Part shown: in pieces, positions 9,101-17,250 of the stretch
Numbering within the stretch: the first letter of the stretch is position 1
Layout of the letters: the number at the start of each line of letters is the position of its first letter
Assembly: GCF_021654035.1 (NCBI RefSeq)
Contig: NZ_JAJPDW010000001.1
Coordinates: forward strand, 744,001 to 808,000
Length of the DNA: 64,000 bases
DNA from: Microbacterium aurantiacum
GTDB lineage: Bacteria; Actinomycetota; Actinomycetes; Actinomycetales; Microbacteriaceae
Reading direction: 5' to 3'
Notes under the pieces: generated by a model
Seen by the model: only the letters and a program-made list of their open reading frames with translations
The model's database searches: none
What the model was told of the DNA's origin: nothing
Made by a program: the position numbers and the translations under genes

Positions 9101-9106
9101 TACGGT
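9101..9106 (+). promoter_or_regulatory. Probable -10 box of nirB (leaderless)
   Basis: TACGGT sits exactly six bases before ATG 9113, the same geometry as many SD-less starts here. A TGACGG at 9076-9081 could be a -35 at a long 19-bp spacing. It suggests nirB has its own promoter in addition to readthrough from nirC. Confidence 0.45.
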
Positions 9107-9112
9107 GCGGAC

Positions 9113-11686
9113 ATGAGCTCCACCCGGTCCGCCCCCCGCATCGTGGTGGCCGGAGCGGGGATGGTCGCGCACCGCTTCGTCGAGAGCCTGCTCAGTGACG
9201 GAGGCGAGTGGGCCGTCACCGTCATCGGAGAGGAGGACCGGCACCCCTATGACCGGGTGGGGCTGACGTCGTATTTCGCGGGTGCGTCGACGACGGATCT
9301 CGAACTGGATCGCGGACCGATGCGCGACAGCCGTGTGCGCTTCCTCCGTGGTCGCGCGGTGCGCCGGGTGGACCGCGACTCCGCCGAGGTCGTCACGGCG
9401 GACGGTGAGCGCGTCGGATACGACCGGCTCGTTCTGGCCACCGGGTCCTACGCCGCGCGCCTCGCTGTCGAGGGCTACGACCACGAAGGCTGCTTCGTCT
9501 ATCGGACCCTCGATGATGTCGTCGCTCTCGAGCGATTCGTGCAGCGCCGGGCCGCCGAGCTGGGGCGTCCGCTCGTGGGCACCGTCATCGGCGGGGGCCT
9601 CCTCGGCCTCGAGGCCGCGGGGGCGCTCCAGGGGTTGGGCGTCGCCCCGACCGTCGTACAGTCCTCGGACCGTCTGATGTCCGCACAGCTCGACCTGCCC
9701 GCGGGCGCTGCGCTGCGTCGCCTGATCGAGTCCCGCGGCATCGAGGTGCGGACGGAGACCATCACGACGCGTATCGACGCCGACCACCGCGGGCGGGTGC
9801 GGGGGCTGGAGTTCCGCCACGGGGAGTGGGGGAACGCCGACGTGGTCGTGTTCACCGTCGGGGTCCGGCCCCGGGACGAACTCGCCCGCACCGCCGGCTT
9901 GCGGGTGCACCCCCGGGGAGGGGTCGTCATCGACGCCGCGTGCGCGACGTCGGACCCGCGCATCCTCGCCATCGGCGAGGTTGCCAACTTCGAGGGGCAA
10001 TGCGTCGGACTCGTCGCGCCCGGCTATGCCATGGCGGAAGTGGCCGCGACACGGCTCCGCGGCGGCGACGGAGCATTCGCGGGTTTCGATGTCTCGACGA
10101 AGTTGAAGCTCTCGGGAGTGGATGTCGCAAGCTTCGGCGACGCATTCGCGCAGACGCCCGGGGCGCTCGATGTCGTCTACGCGGACCCGGTGGCCGGGGT
10201 GTACAAGAAGCTCGTCCTCTCGGACGACGCGAAGACCCTTCTCGGCGGCATCCTCGTCGGAGACGCGTCGGCGTACGGTGCCCTGCGCCCCCTTTTGGGC
10301 GGCGCGCTCGGCGGAGATCCGGCCGCGTATCTCCTGCCCGAGGGCGCCGCGGCGCCCCCGACCGGAGACCTGCCGGACACGGCGCTGGTGTGCTCGTGCA
10401 ACAGCGTCACCGCGGGCGCCATCCGCTCGGCCGTGCACGACCAGGGCTGTGCGGACGTCGCCGGTGTGAAGGCGTGCACGAAGGCCGGGGCGGCGTGCGG
10501 CTCCTGCGTGATGATGATCAAGAAGATCGTCGGCACCGAGCTGGCCGCTTCCGGGAAGACTCTCAGCACGGCGCTGTGCGAGCACTTCCCGATGTCCCGG
10601 CGGCAACTCTTCGACGCCGTACGGGTCTCCGGGCTCACGACCTTCAGCGCGGTGGTCGACCGGTTCGGTTCGGGGCGCGGCTGCGACATCTGCAAGCCCG
10701 TGCTGGCCAGCATCCTGTCGACGCTCACCGGAACGCACGTGCTGGACGGCGAGAACGCCACGCTCCAGGACACGAACGACCACGTGATGGCGAACCTGCA
10801 GAAGGACGGCAGCTACTCGGTGGTCCCGCGCATTCCCGGGGGAGAGATCACGCCCGAGGGTCTGGTCGTCATCGGCGAGGTGGCGCGGGACTTCGGTCTC
10901 TACACGAAGATCACCGGCGGCCAGCGCATCGACATGTTCGGTGCCCGGCTCGAGCAGCTCCCGGACATCTGGCGCCGTCTGGTCGATGCCGGGTTCGAGT
11001 CCGGTCACGCATACGGGAAGTCGCTCCGCACGGTGAAATCGTGCGTCGGGTCGACGTGGTGCCGCTATGGAGTCCAGGATGCTGTGGGCATGGCCGTCCG
11101 TCTCGAGCTGCGCTATCGCGGGCTGCGCTCGCCGCACAAGATCAAGCTCGGCGTCTCCGGCTGTGCGCGCGAGTGCGCCGAGGCGCGGGGGAAGGACGTC
11201 GGCGTCATCGCGACCGAAGCGGGCTGGAACATGTACGTGGGAGGCAACGGCGGCTTCACGCCCCGCCACGCCGAGCTGCTCGCCGAAGGGCTCAGCGACG
11301 ATGACCTGCTCACTGCCATCGACCGGTTCCTGATGTACTACGTCTTCACCGCCGACCGTCTGCAGCGCACCGCGCCGTGGTTTGCCGACCTCGACGGGGG
11401 GATCGAGGGGTTGCGGGACGTGATCTTCGAGGATTCCCTCGGCATCTGCGGCGACCTGGATGCCGCCATGGCCCGGCATGTGGACGGGTACGAGGACGAG
11501 TGGAAGGCGACGCTCGACGACCCTGAGAAGCTGCGACGGTTCGCGTCGTTCGTGAACGCGCCGACGACCCCCGACCCGGGGCTGGCGTACATCGCCGAGC
11601 GGGGGCAGGGGCGTCCCGCCACGGATGCGGAGCGCGCGGACCCTGCGGTCTTCATCGCGGGTTCGGTTCTGGAGGTGCGGCGATGA
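9113..11686 (+). CDS. nirB: Assimilatory nitrite reductase, large subunit
   Basis: 857-aa NADH-dependent siroheme enzyme reducing nitrite to ammonium. Order of domains: FAD/NAD pyridine nucleotide reductase (about residues 8-330, VVAGAGMVA), a BFD-type [2Fe-2S] domain with C427-x-C429 and C455/C462/C465, a second short Cys pair region (GRGCDIC), the sulfite/nitrite reductase ferredoxin half-domain, and the siroheme/[4Fe-4S] site C644-x5-C650 and C684-x3-C688. All ligands are present. ATG 9113 is preferred over in-frame ATG 9041 because the FAD motif normally begins about ten residues in and because TACGGT lies six bases upstream. It overlaps nirD by ATGA. Confidence 0.95.
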   Translation: MSSTRSAPRIVVAGAGMVAHRFVESLLSDGGEWAVTVIGEEDRHPYDRVGLTSYFAGASTTDLELDRGPMRDSRVRFLRGRAVRRVDRDSAEVVTADGERVGYDRLVLATGSYAARLAVEGYDHEGCFVYRTLDDVVALERFVQRRAAELGRPLVGTVIGGGLLGLEAAGALQGLGVAPTVVQSSDRLMSAQLDLPAGAALRRLIESRGIEVRTETITTRIDADHRGRVRGLEFRHGEWGNADVVVFTVGVRPRDELARTAGLRVHPRGGVVIDAACATSDPRILAIGEVANFEGQCVGLVAPGYAMAEVAATRLRGGDGAFAGFDVSTKLKLSGVDVASFGDAFAQTPGALDVVYADPVAGVYKKLVLSDDAKTLLGGILVGDASAYGALRPLLGGALGGDPAAYLLPEGAAAPPTGDLPDTALVCSCNSVTAGAIRSAVHDQGCADVAGVKACTKAGAACGSCVMMIKKIVGTELAASGKTLSTALCEHFPMSRRQLFDAVRVSGLTTFSAVVDRFGSGRGCDICKPVLASILSTLTGTHVLDGENATLQDTNDHVMANLQKDGSYSVVPRIPGGEITPEGLVVIGEVARDFGLYTKITGGQRIDMFGARLEQLPDIWRRLVDAGFESGHAYGKSLRTVKSCVGSTWCRYGVQDAVGMAVRLELRYRGLRSPHKIKLGVSGCARECAEARGKDVGVIATEAGWNMYVGGNGGFTPRHAELLAEGLSDDDLLTAIDRFLMYYVFTADRLQRTAPWFADLDGGIEGLRDVIFEDSLGICGDLDAAMARHVDGYEDEWKATLDDPEKLRRFASFVNAPTTPDPGLAYIAERGQGRPATDAERADPAVFIAGSVLEVRR

Positions 11687-12063
11687 GCCTGACGGTTGAG
11701 TACGCCGCGCCGTCGCGGGCGGACGAGTGGACCTACGTCTGCCGACTCGCCGACCTGGAGGTCGAGCGGGGCCGGGCCGCACTGCTCGGCGACGTGCAGG
11801 TCGCCCTGTTCCTGCTGCACACAGGCCGTGTGCACGCGGTCTCCAACCGGGATCCCTACTGCGGCGCGCACGTCATCTCGCGCGGGATCGTGGGGACCCG
11901 CGGCGATGCGCCGACCGTGGCCTCTCCGATGTACAAGCACGTGTTCGACCTCCGCACCGGGGTGTGTCTCGACCCGCAGGGGTGGGCACCGGCCACCCTC
12001 CCGGTGTGGGCGGTCGCCGTGGACGGCGATGCCGTGTTCGTTCGGGCGGGGGGATCGCGATGA
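11683..12063 (+). CDS. nirD: Nitrite reductase small subunit (Rieske-like)
   Basis: 126-aa Rieske-fold partner of NirB. Segments DPYCGAHVISRG and SPMYKHVFDLRTG occupy the positions of the two Rieske cluster loops, but the C-x-H...C-x2-H ligand set is not complete, which is usual for bacterial NirD and implies no Fe-S cluster. Translationally coupled to nirB (ATGA overlap) and to the following siroheme gene (ATGA overlap at 12060-12063). Confidence 0.92.
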   Translation: MSLTVEYAAPSRADEWTYVCRLADLEVERGRAALLGDVQVALFLLHTGRVHAVSNRDPYCGAHVISRGIVGTRGDAPTVASPMYKHVFDLRTGVCLDPQGWAPATLPVWAVAVDGDAVFVRAGGSR

Positions 12064-13292
12064 CCACGATGCTCGGGGTGTCGCTCAGCGGCCGTCGCGT
12101 CGTCCTCGTCGGAGGCGGGAACGTCGCCGCGCGGCGGCTAGGCCGGTTCCTCGAGGACGGCGCCCGGGTGGTCGTCGTGGCGCCGGCGGTGTCCGCGGCG
12201 ATGCGTGCGGCCATCGACGCGCATGACCTCGATTGGATCGCACGCGCGGTGGTCGAAGGCGACGTCATCGGGGCATGGCTCGTGCACACCGCGACCGGCG
12301 ACCCGCGTGTCGACGCCGATGTCGCCGCCTGGTGCGAGAAGAACCGGGTGCTGTGCATCAACGCCTCCGACGGGTCTCACGGCTCCGCGCGCCTCGCCGC
12401 CGAGACGCGGTCGGGCGATGTGATCGTGGGGGTGATGTCCCACTCCGGGGTGGACCCTCGGCGCGCCGGACGCCTCCGCGACGCCGTGGGCGCGCTCCTC
12501 CGAGAGGGATCGCTTCCGCTGCGGCGGCAGCGTCGTCGGGGGATCGGGCGCGTCGACCTGGTCGGCGGTGGTCCGGGGCCGGTCGACCTCATGACCGTCC
12601 GGGGGCGTCGGCTCCTCGCCGAAGCCGACGTCGTCGTGGCGGACCGACTCGGGCCCACCGGCGTCCTGCTCGAGCTGGAGGCGGATGTCGAGGTCATCGA
12701 CGTCGGGAAGAGCCCCGGCGCCCACCCTGTTCCGCAGGAGCGGATCAACGAGCTCCTGGTGTCCCTCGCCCGCGCGGGCAAGCGCGTCGTCCGGCTCAAG
12801 GGCGGTGATCCGTTCGTCTACGGACGCGGCGGCGAAGAGGTCGCGGCGTGTCTGGCCGCCGGAGTCCCGGTGGACGTCGTCCCCGGGCTGACGAGTGTCG
12901 TCTCCGTGCCGCAGGCGGCGGGGATCCCCGTGACGCATCGCGGGGTGTCCGCGGGGATCCACGTGGTCAACGGTCAGGCGGAGCCCTCCCGCTCCACCCT
13001 CGCCGCGCTCGCCGACGAGCGCATCACCACCGTCGTGCTGATGGGCGTCGCCGCCCTGCCGCGGCTGGTCGACGCCGCGCGACGAGCCGGAGCGCCGGGC
13101 GACCGCCCGGTGGCGATCGTCGAGCGCGGGCACACGCCCGAGCAGCGGACGACACGCTCCACGCTCGCGGAAGTCGTGACGGATGCCGCGGCCGCCGGTG
13201 TCGCCAATCCGGCGGTGATCGTGGTCGGCGACGTGGCCCGCGCCGACCTCCTCCTCACCGACCCCGCCCTGGCCGGTGATGCTCACCGGTGA
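12060..13292 (+). CDS. cobA: Siroheme synthase: precorrin-2 dehydrogenase fused to uroporphyrinogen-III C-methyltransferase
   Basis: 410-aa fusion. Residues about 1-150 form a CysG/MET8-type NAD-binding dehydrogenase (VVLVGGGNVAARRLGRFL), and about 160-400 form SUMT, with VDLVGGGPGPVDLMTVRG, ADVVVADRLG, RLKGGDPFVYGRGGEE and the PVTHRG loop. It would methylate uroporphyrinogen III twice and oxidise precorrin-2 to sirohydrochlorin. Ferrochelation is probably left to the CbiX-type protein two genes on. The location directly after nirBD supplies siroheme for the reductase. Start ATG 12060 is set by the overlap with nirD. Confidence 0.93.
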   Translation: MTTMLGVSLSGRRVVLVGGGNVAARRLGRFLEDGARVVVVAPAVSAAMRAAIDAHDLDWIARAVVEGDVIGAWLVHTATGDPRVDADVAAWCEKNRVLCINASDGSHGSARLAAETRSGDVIVGVMSHSGVDPRRAGRLRDAVGALLREGSLPLRRQRRRGIGRVDLVGGGPGPVDLMTVRGRRLLAEADVVVADRLGPTGVLLELEADVEVIDVGKSPGAHPVPQERINELLVSLARAGKRVVRLKGGDPFVYGRGGEEVAACLAAGVPVDVVPGLTSVVSVPQAAGIPVTHRGVSAGIHVVNGQAEPSRSTLAALADERITTVVLMGVAALPRLVDAARRAGAPGDRPVAIVERGHTPEQRTTRSTLAEVVTDAAAAGVANPAVIVVGDVARADLLLTDPALAGDAHR

Positions 13293-14437
13293 CCGCTCCG
13301 CTCCGCCCCGCCCTCTCCTCTGCGCTCGCCGGTACGACCATCGTGATCGCGGTCGACCGGCGAGCCTCGGAACTGACGGCCGCGCTCGAGCGACACGGCG
13401 CGCAGGTGCGGCGGGCCCCGGCGCTGACGATCGTGCCGCACATCGATGATGCCGCCCTCATCGAGGCCACCCGTGCACTGATCGACGAGCCCCCCGACAT
13501 TGTGGTGGTCACGACCGGCGTGGGATTTCGTGGATGGATGGAGACCGCCGAAGAAACGGGCATGCTCGATGAGCTCCACCCCGCGCTCGAGCGGGCGCAG
13601 ATCGTCGCCCGAGGTCCGAAGGCGCGCGGGGCGATCCAGCAGGCCGGCCTCACCGCCGACTGGGTCGCCGAGTCGGAGACCTCCGAGGAGCTGGGAGAGT
13701 TCCTCCTCGCCGAGGGTCTCGCGGGCCGCCGGATCGCCGTCCAGCATCACGGCTCCGGAGCAGACGGACTCGATGAGCTCTTCGCCGATGTCGGTGCGGA
13801 CGTGGTGAGTCTCACCGTGTACCGCTGGGGGCCACCCCCCGACGCAGCCGTGGTGGCGAGGTCGGTCGCGGCGGCCGCGCGGGGGGACGTGGACGCCGTC
13901 CTGTTCACCTCGGCGCCCGGTGCCGCCGAGTGGTTGGCCTCCGCCGAGCGCGAAGGGGCGCTGGCCGACGTCGTCGCGCTGTCGCGCTCGGGTCGGATCC
14001 TCCTCGCGGCGGTCGGGCCGATCACGGCCAAGCCCCTCGCCGAGGCGGGGGCGGAGGTTCTGATCGCCGAGCGCGGTCGGCTCGGGTCGCTGGTCCGGGC
14101 GGTCGTGACGCACTTCGGGGGTGGGCACCCGCCCGCGGTTCAGACGACCGCGGGGCGGCTCGAGCTGCGCAGCGGCGGCGCGGTGCTCGACGGGCGGCTG
14201 GTCCCGCTGTCGCCTACCGGCATCAGCGTGCTGCGGGTGCTTTTCGCCGCCGGGGGCGATGTCGTGTCCCGGACCGCGTTGCAGGGAGCGCTCGCACACT
14301 CCGGCGCCGGAGCTCACGCCGTCGATGTGGCGGTCGCCCGACTGCGGGAAGCGTTCGGCGGTCCGTGCCCGATCCGCACCGTGGTCAAGCGGGGCTATCG
14401 TCTCGATGTTCCCGACGGAGAGGATGCCGGATCATGA
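13289..14437 (+). CDS. hemD: Uroporphyrinogen-III synthase fused to OmpR/PhoB-type winged helix
   Basis: 382-aa two-part protein. Residues about 15-265 show the bi-lobed HemD fold (PDIVVVTTGVGFRGW, then DAVLFTSAPGAAEW), which closes hydroxymethylbilane to uroporphyrinogen III. Residues about 280-375 form a response-regulator C-terminal winged helix (LSPTGISVLRVLF, VDVAVARLREAF, RTVVKRGYRL) with no receiver domain. Such fusions are known in actinobacteria beside nitrite-reductase genes, but the DNA target is not. Starts at GTG 13289 overlapping the SUMT stop; overlaps cbiX by ATGA. Confidence 0.9.
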   Translation: MTAPLRPALSSALAGTTIVIAVDRRASELTAALERHGAQVRRAPALTIVPHIDDAALIEATRALIDEPPDIVVVTTGVGFRGWMETAEETGMLDELHPALERAQIVARGPKARGAIQQAGLTADWVAESETSEELGEFLLAEGLAGRRIAVQHHGSGADGLDELFADVGADVVSLTVYRWGPPPDAAVVARSVAAAARGDVDAVLFTSAPGAAEWLASAEREGALADVVALSRSGRILLAAVGPITAKPLAEAGAEVLIAERGRLGSLVRAVVTHFGGGHPPAVQTTAGRLELRSGGAVLDGRLVPLSPTGISVLRVLFAAGGDVVSRTALQGALAHSGAGAHAVDVAVARLREAFGGPCPIRTVVKRGYRLDVPDGEDAGS

Positions 14438-15144
14438 CACCGACGCTCATCGCCTGTTCCCACGGAACGTCGTCGGAGACCGGCCGCGCCGCCATCTCCC
14501 GGCTCGTGACCCGCGTGCGCGTCCTCTTGCCCGACGTCCCCGTGGAAGAGGCGTTCGTCGACGTGCAGCAGCCGGAGGTCGGCGAGGTCGTCGATCGTGT
14601 GGTCGATCGAGGCCCCGTCATCGTCGTGCCGCTGCTCCTCTCGGCCGGGTTCCACACGCGCGTGGACATCGCCCGCGCGGTCGGACGGCATCCGGGCGCC
14701 GCGGTCGCCGCACCCGCGCTGGGTCCCCATCCGCTGGTGACCGCGGTCCTCGCCGACCGACTTGCGGCGGTGCAGCTCGGCCCAGATGACGCCGTCGTCC
14801 TCGCCGCGGCCGGATCGACCGACCCCGCTGCGGCTGCGGACGTCGCCGAGACCGCGCGCGACCTCGCCGCGGCCCTGGGACGGCCCGTCCGTGTCGGGGT
14901 GGCGGCGGGGAACGGGGAACGGATCGACGCGGTGGTCTCCGACATCCGTCGGCAGCGCTCGGGTCGCGTCGTGGCGGCGAGCTACGTCCTTGCCCCGGGA
15001 TTCTTCGCGGATGTCGTCGCGCGTGCGGGCGCGGACGCGACGACCGACCCGCTCGCACTCGATCCGCGCATGGCGCAGCTCGTGGCCGAACGCTACCTCG
15101 ACGCGCGAAGGGCCTTGCACAGCGGGAGTGCGGCTCAGCGGTAG
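14434..15144 (+). CDS. Sirohydrochlorin chelatase, CbiX-type
   Basis: 236-aa tandem CbiX-like protein. The N-terminal half begins [10 protein letters not shown], where the His is the expected metal/tetrapyrrole ligand, and contains [16 protein letters not shown] with a second conserved His; the C-terminal half repeats the fold in more divergent form ([23 protein letters not shown]). It should insert Fe2+ into sirohydrochlorin to finish siroheme, completing the pathway within one operon. Last gene of the coupled nirB-nirD-cobA-hemD-cbiX run; its end overlaps the convergent yajQ gene by 10 bp. Confidence 0.88.
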   Translation: MTPTLIACSHGTSSETGRAAISRLVTRVRVLLPDVPVEEAFVDVQQPEVGEVVDRVVDRGPVIVVPLLLSAGFHTRVDIARAVGRHPGAAVAAPALGPHPLVTAVLADRLAAVQLGPDDAVVLAAAGSTDPAAAADVAETARDLAAALGRPVRVGVAAGNGERIDAVVSDIRRQRSGRVVAASYVLAPGFFADVVARAGADATTDPLALDPRMAQLVAERYLDARRALHSGSAAQR

Positions 15145-15623
15145 TTGAGGAATTGCAGGTCGACGTCGAGGTCCGCGGCCTTGAGGAGGCGGATGACCTC
15201 CTGCAGGTCGTCGCGGCTCTTGGACTGCACGCGGAGCTCGTCGCCCTGGATCTGGGACTTGACCGACTTGGGTCCCTCGTCGCGGATGATCTTGCCGATC
15301 TTCTTGGCGTTCTCCTGCGAGATGCCTTCCTTCAGGGTCGACACGATGCGGTACTCGCGGCCGCTCGCGACGGGCTCACCCGAATCGAGGCTCTTCAAGG
15401 AGATGCCGCGCTTGATGAGCTTGGTCTGGAAGACGTCGAGAACCGCCTGCGCCCGCTCTTCGCTGTTGGCCTTGATGAGGATCGACTCGCCGCTCCACGC
15501 GATCGAGGCGTCCGTGCCCTTGAAGTCGTAGCGCTGCTCGACCTCCTTGCGCGCCTGGTTCAGGGCGTTGTCCGCCTCCTGCCGGTCCACTTTGGAGACG
15601 ATGTCGAACGAGGAATCAGCCAT
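15135..15623 (-). CDS. yajQ: YajQ family nucleotide-binding protein
   Basis: 162-aa YajQ protein, two ferredoxin-like domains: [36 protein letters not shown] at the N-terminus and [34 protein letters not shown] in the second. YajQ proteins bind RNA/nucleotides and, in some Gram-negatives, cyclic di-GMP; its role in actinobacteria is unsettled. Start ATG 15623 with TAGACT (15636-15631 on this strand) seven bases upstream and no SD. Convergent with the siroheme operon, divergent from malE. Confidence 0.93.
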   Translation of the reverse strand: MADSSFDIVSKVDRQEADNALNQARKEVEQRYDFKGTDASIAWSGESILIKANSEERAQAVLDVFQTKLIKRGISLKSLDSGEPVASGREYRIVSTLKEGISQENAKKIGKIIRDEGPKSVKSQIQGDELRVQSKSRDDLQEVIRLLKAADLDVDLQFLNYR

Positions 15624-15713
15624 GCCGGGGAGTCTACCGGCGGAGGCCATGCCAACGCCGGAGACGCGGCATCGTGCGGAAGTGAGCGCGCACAACTGAC
15701 ACCGCGTGTCATT

Positions 15714-15727
15714 TGTAAGCGGTTCCA
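15714..15727 (+). promoter_or_regulatory. LacI-type operator-like site, distal
   Basis: TGTAAGCGGTTCCA matches one arm of the proximal operator (TGTAAGCG) but has an imperfect second arm. It lies 87 bp upstream of the better copy, a spacing compatible with cooperative binding. Confidence 0.5.
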
Positions 15728-15800
15728 GTCCACCCCGCAGATCACGGCGAGATATCGATCCGAAATCCGCGGTTGCGGGATCGAGGGTGGCGGGTAAGAA

Positions 15801-15814
15801 TGTAAGCGCTTGCA
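15801..15814 (+). promoter_or_regulatory. LacI-type operator upstream of malE
   Basis: TGTAAGCGCTTGCA is a near-perfect palindrome around the central CG of AAGCGCTT, the classical core of LacI/GalR family operators. It lies 89 bp before the malE start, in the sole gap ahead of the sugar operon, so it probably serves a maltose-responsive LacI repressor encoded outside this window. Confidence 0.7.
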
Positions 15815-15903
15815 TCACGGCGAGCAGAAGAACGGTCTTCTCGGTGCTCAGCGCCGGCAGAAGCCGGTTCTCCACGTATCAGCACTTCAAGAGAGGCACA
15901 CCG

Positions 15904-17160
15904 ATGAAGGTGAACAGGAAGAGCGTGCTCGCACTCGGCGCGCTGGTGGCGAGCAGCGCGCTCGTGCTCAGCGGCTGCGCGAGCGGCGGCGGCGACACGG
16001 CCGACGGCGGCGACACCGGTGAAGGCAGCGGCGACGCGAACGCGATCACCGTCTGGGTCGACATCGAGCGCAAGCCCGCACTGGAGGGTGTCGCGGCATC
16101 CTTCACCGAGGACACCGGCATCGAGGTCGAGCTGGTGACCAAGGACTTCGCCACCGTCGACCAGGACTTCATCTCGCAGGTTCCCACCGGCAAGGGCCCC
16201 GACGTCATCGTCAGCCCCCACGACAAGCTGGGCGCCTACGTGGCCGCCGGTGTCGTGGCCCCGCTCGAGCTCGGCGACGTCGCCTCGGGCTTCGCGGAGT
16301 CCGCCATTCAGGCCATGACCTACGACGGCAACGTCTACGGCGTCCCATACTCGATCGAGAACGTCGCGCTCGTCCGCAACGCGGACCTCGTCGCCGAGCC
16401 GAGCACGACCTTCGACGAGGTCATCGCGAAGGGTCGCGAGGCCGGCACCACCTACCCGTTCCTCGTGGGCCTGTCGCCCGAGCAGGGTGACCCGTACCAC
16501 CTGTACCCGCTGCAGACCTCGTTCGGTTCGCAGGTGTTCGCCCAGAACGCCGACGGCAGCTACGACTCCTCCAACCTCGTCCTCGGTGACGAGGCCGGTG
16601 TCGAGTTCGCCACCGCGCTGAAGCAGTGGGGTGCCGAGGGCATCCTCAACGCCAACATCGACGGAGACCGCGCCCGCGAGTTCTTCCTCGCCGGCGAATC
16701 GCCCTACTACCTGACCGGGCCGTGGAACACCCCCGCGATCGCCGAGGCCGGCATCAACTACGTCGTCGACCCGCTGCCCAGCGCCGGTGGCGAAGAGGCC
16801 CGTCCGTTCATCGGCGTCAACGGCTTCTTCCTCTCGAGCAAGTCCGCCAACGCGCTGGCCGCGACGAACTTCATCGTCAACTACCTCAGCACCGAAGAGG
16901 CGCAGCTCGCACTGTTCGAGGTCGGCGGCCGTCCGCCGGCACTGACCGCCGCGTACGAGAGTGCCGCGGCATCCAACCCCGACGTCGCCGCCTTCGGCGC
17001 CATCGGCCAGACCGGTGCCCCGATGCCCGCGATCCCCGAGATGGGTGCCGTGTGGTCGGACTGGGGCAACGCCGAGCTCCAGCTCATCAAGGGCGAGGGT
17101 GACCCGCAGGAGGTCTGGGAGACCGCTGCGACGAACATCCAGACCAAGATCGACGGCTGA
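15904..17160 (+). CDS. malE: Maltose/maltodextrin ABC transporter, substrate-binding lipoprotein
   Basis: 418-aa extracellular solute-binding protein. The signal peptide MKVNRKSVLALGALVAS runs into the lipobox LVLSGC, so it is lipid-anchored on the outer face of the membrane, followed by a Gly/Asp linker. The mature part has the family-1 features ITVWVDIERKPALEGV, GKGPDVIVSPHDKLGAYVAAG and FFLAGESPYYLTGPWN, the last typical of MalE/MalX proteins. Maltose specificity is inferred from these and from the GH13 enzyme in the operon. The start ATG 15904 is followed directly by the signal peptide and preceded by AGAGAGG. Confidence 0.9.
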   Translation: MKVNRKSVLALGALVASSALVLSGCASGGGDTADGGDTGEGSGDANAITVWVDIERKPALEGVAASFTEDTGIEVELVTKDFATVDQDFISQVPTGKGPDVIVSPHDKLGAYVAAGVVAPLELGDVASGFAESAIQAMTYDGNVYGVPYSIENVALVRNADLVAEPSTTFDEVIAKGREAGTTYPFLVGLSPEQGDPYHLYPLQTSFGSQVFAQNADGSYDSSNLVLGDEAGVEFATALKQWGAEGILNANIDGDRAREFFLAGESPYYLTGPWNTPAIAEAGINYVVDPLPSAGGEEARPFIGVNGFFLSSKSANALAATNFIVNYLSTEEAQLALFEVGGRPPALTAAYESAAASNPDVAAFGAIGQTGAPMPAIPEMGAVWSDWGNAELQLIKGEGDPQEVWETAATNIQTKIDG

Positions 17161-17174
17161 GTTCCGCCGTCACA

Positions 17175-17209
17175 GGGCGGGTGGGGTTCTGCTCGAACCC
17201 CACCCGCCC
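17175..17209 (+). terminator. Hairpin between malE and malF
   Basis: A perfect 15-bp stem (GGGCGGGTGGGGTTC paired with its complement) closes a 5-base loop and is followed by TATTCTTT. This position, after the binding-protein gene of an ABC operon, usually serves as a partial terminator or mRNA-stabilising end giving excess binding protein over permease. Confidence 0.8.
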
Positions 17210-17250
17210 CTATTCTTTAGCCCAACACTGCGATGAAGGAGCGTCCATCG

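Noticed and set aside
9041-9112. ATG 9041 as the nirB start
   Set aside because: It would add 24 residues (MSAAEKKTKHTADGG...) unlike NirB N-termini and lacks a clear SD, while ATG 9113 has a TACGGT box at the standard distance.
17233-17250. ATG 17233 as the malF start
   Set aside because: GAAGGAG overlaps this ATG's first codons and is well spaced for ATG 17251.
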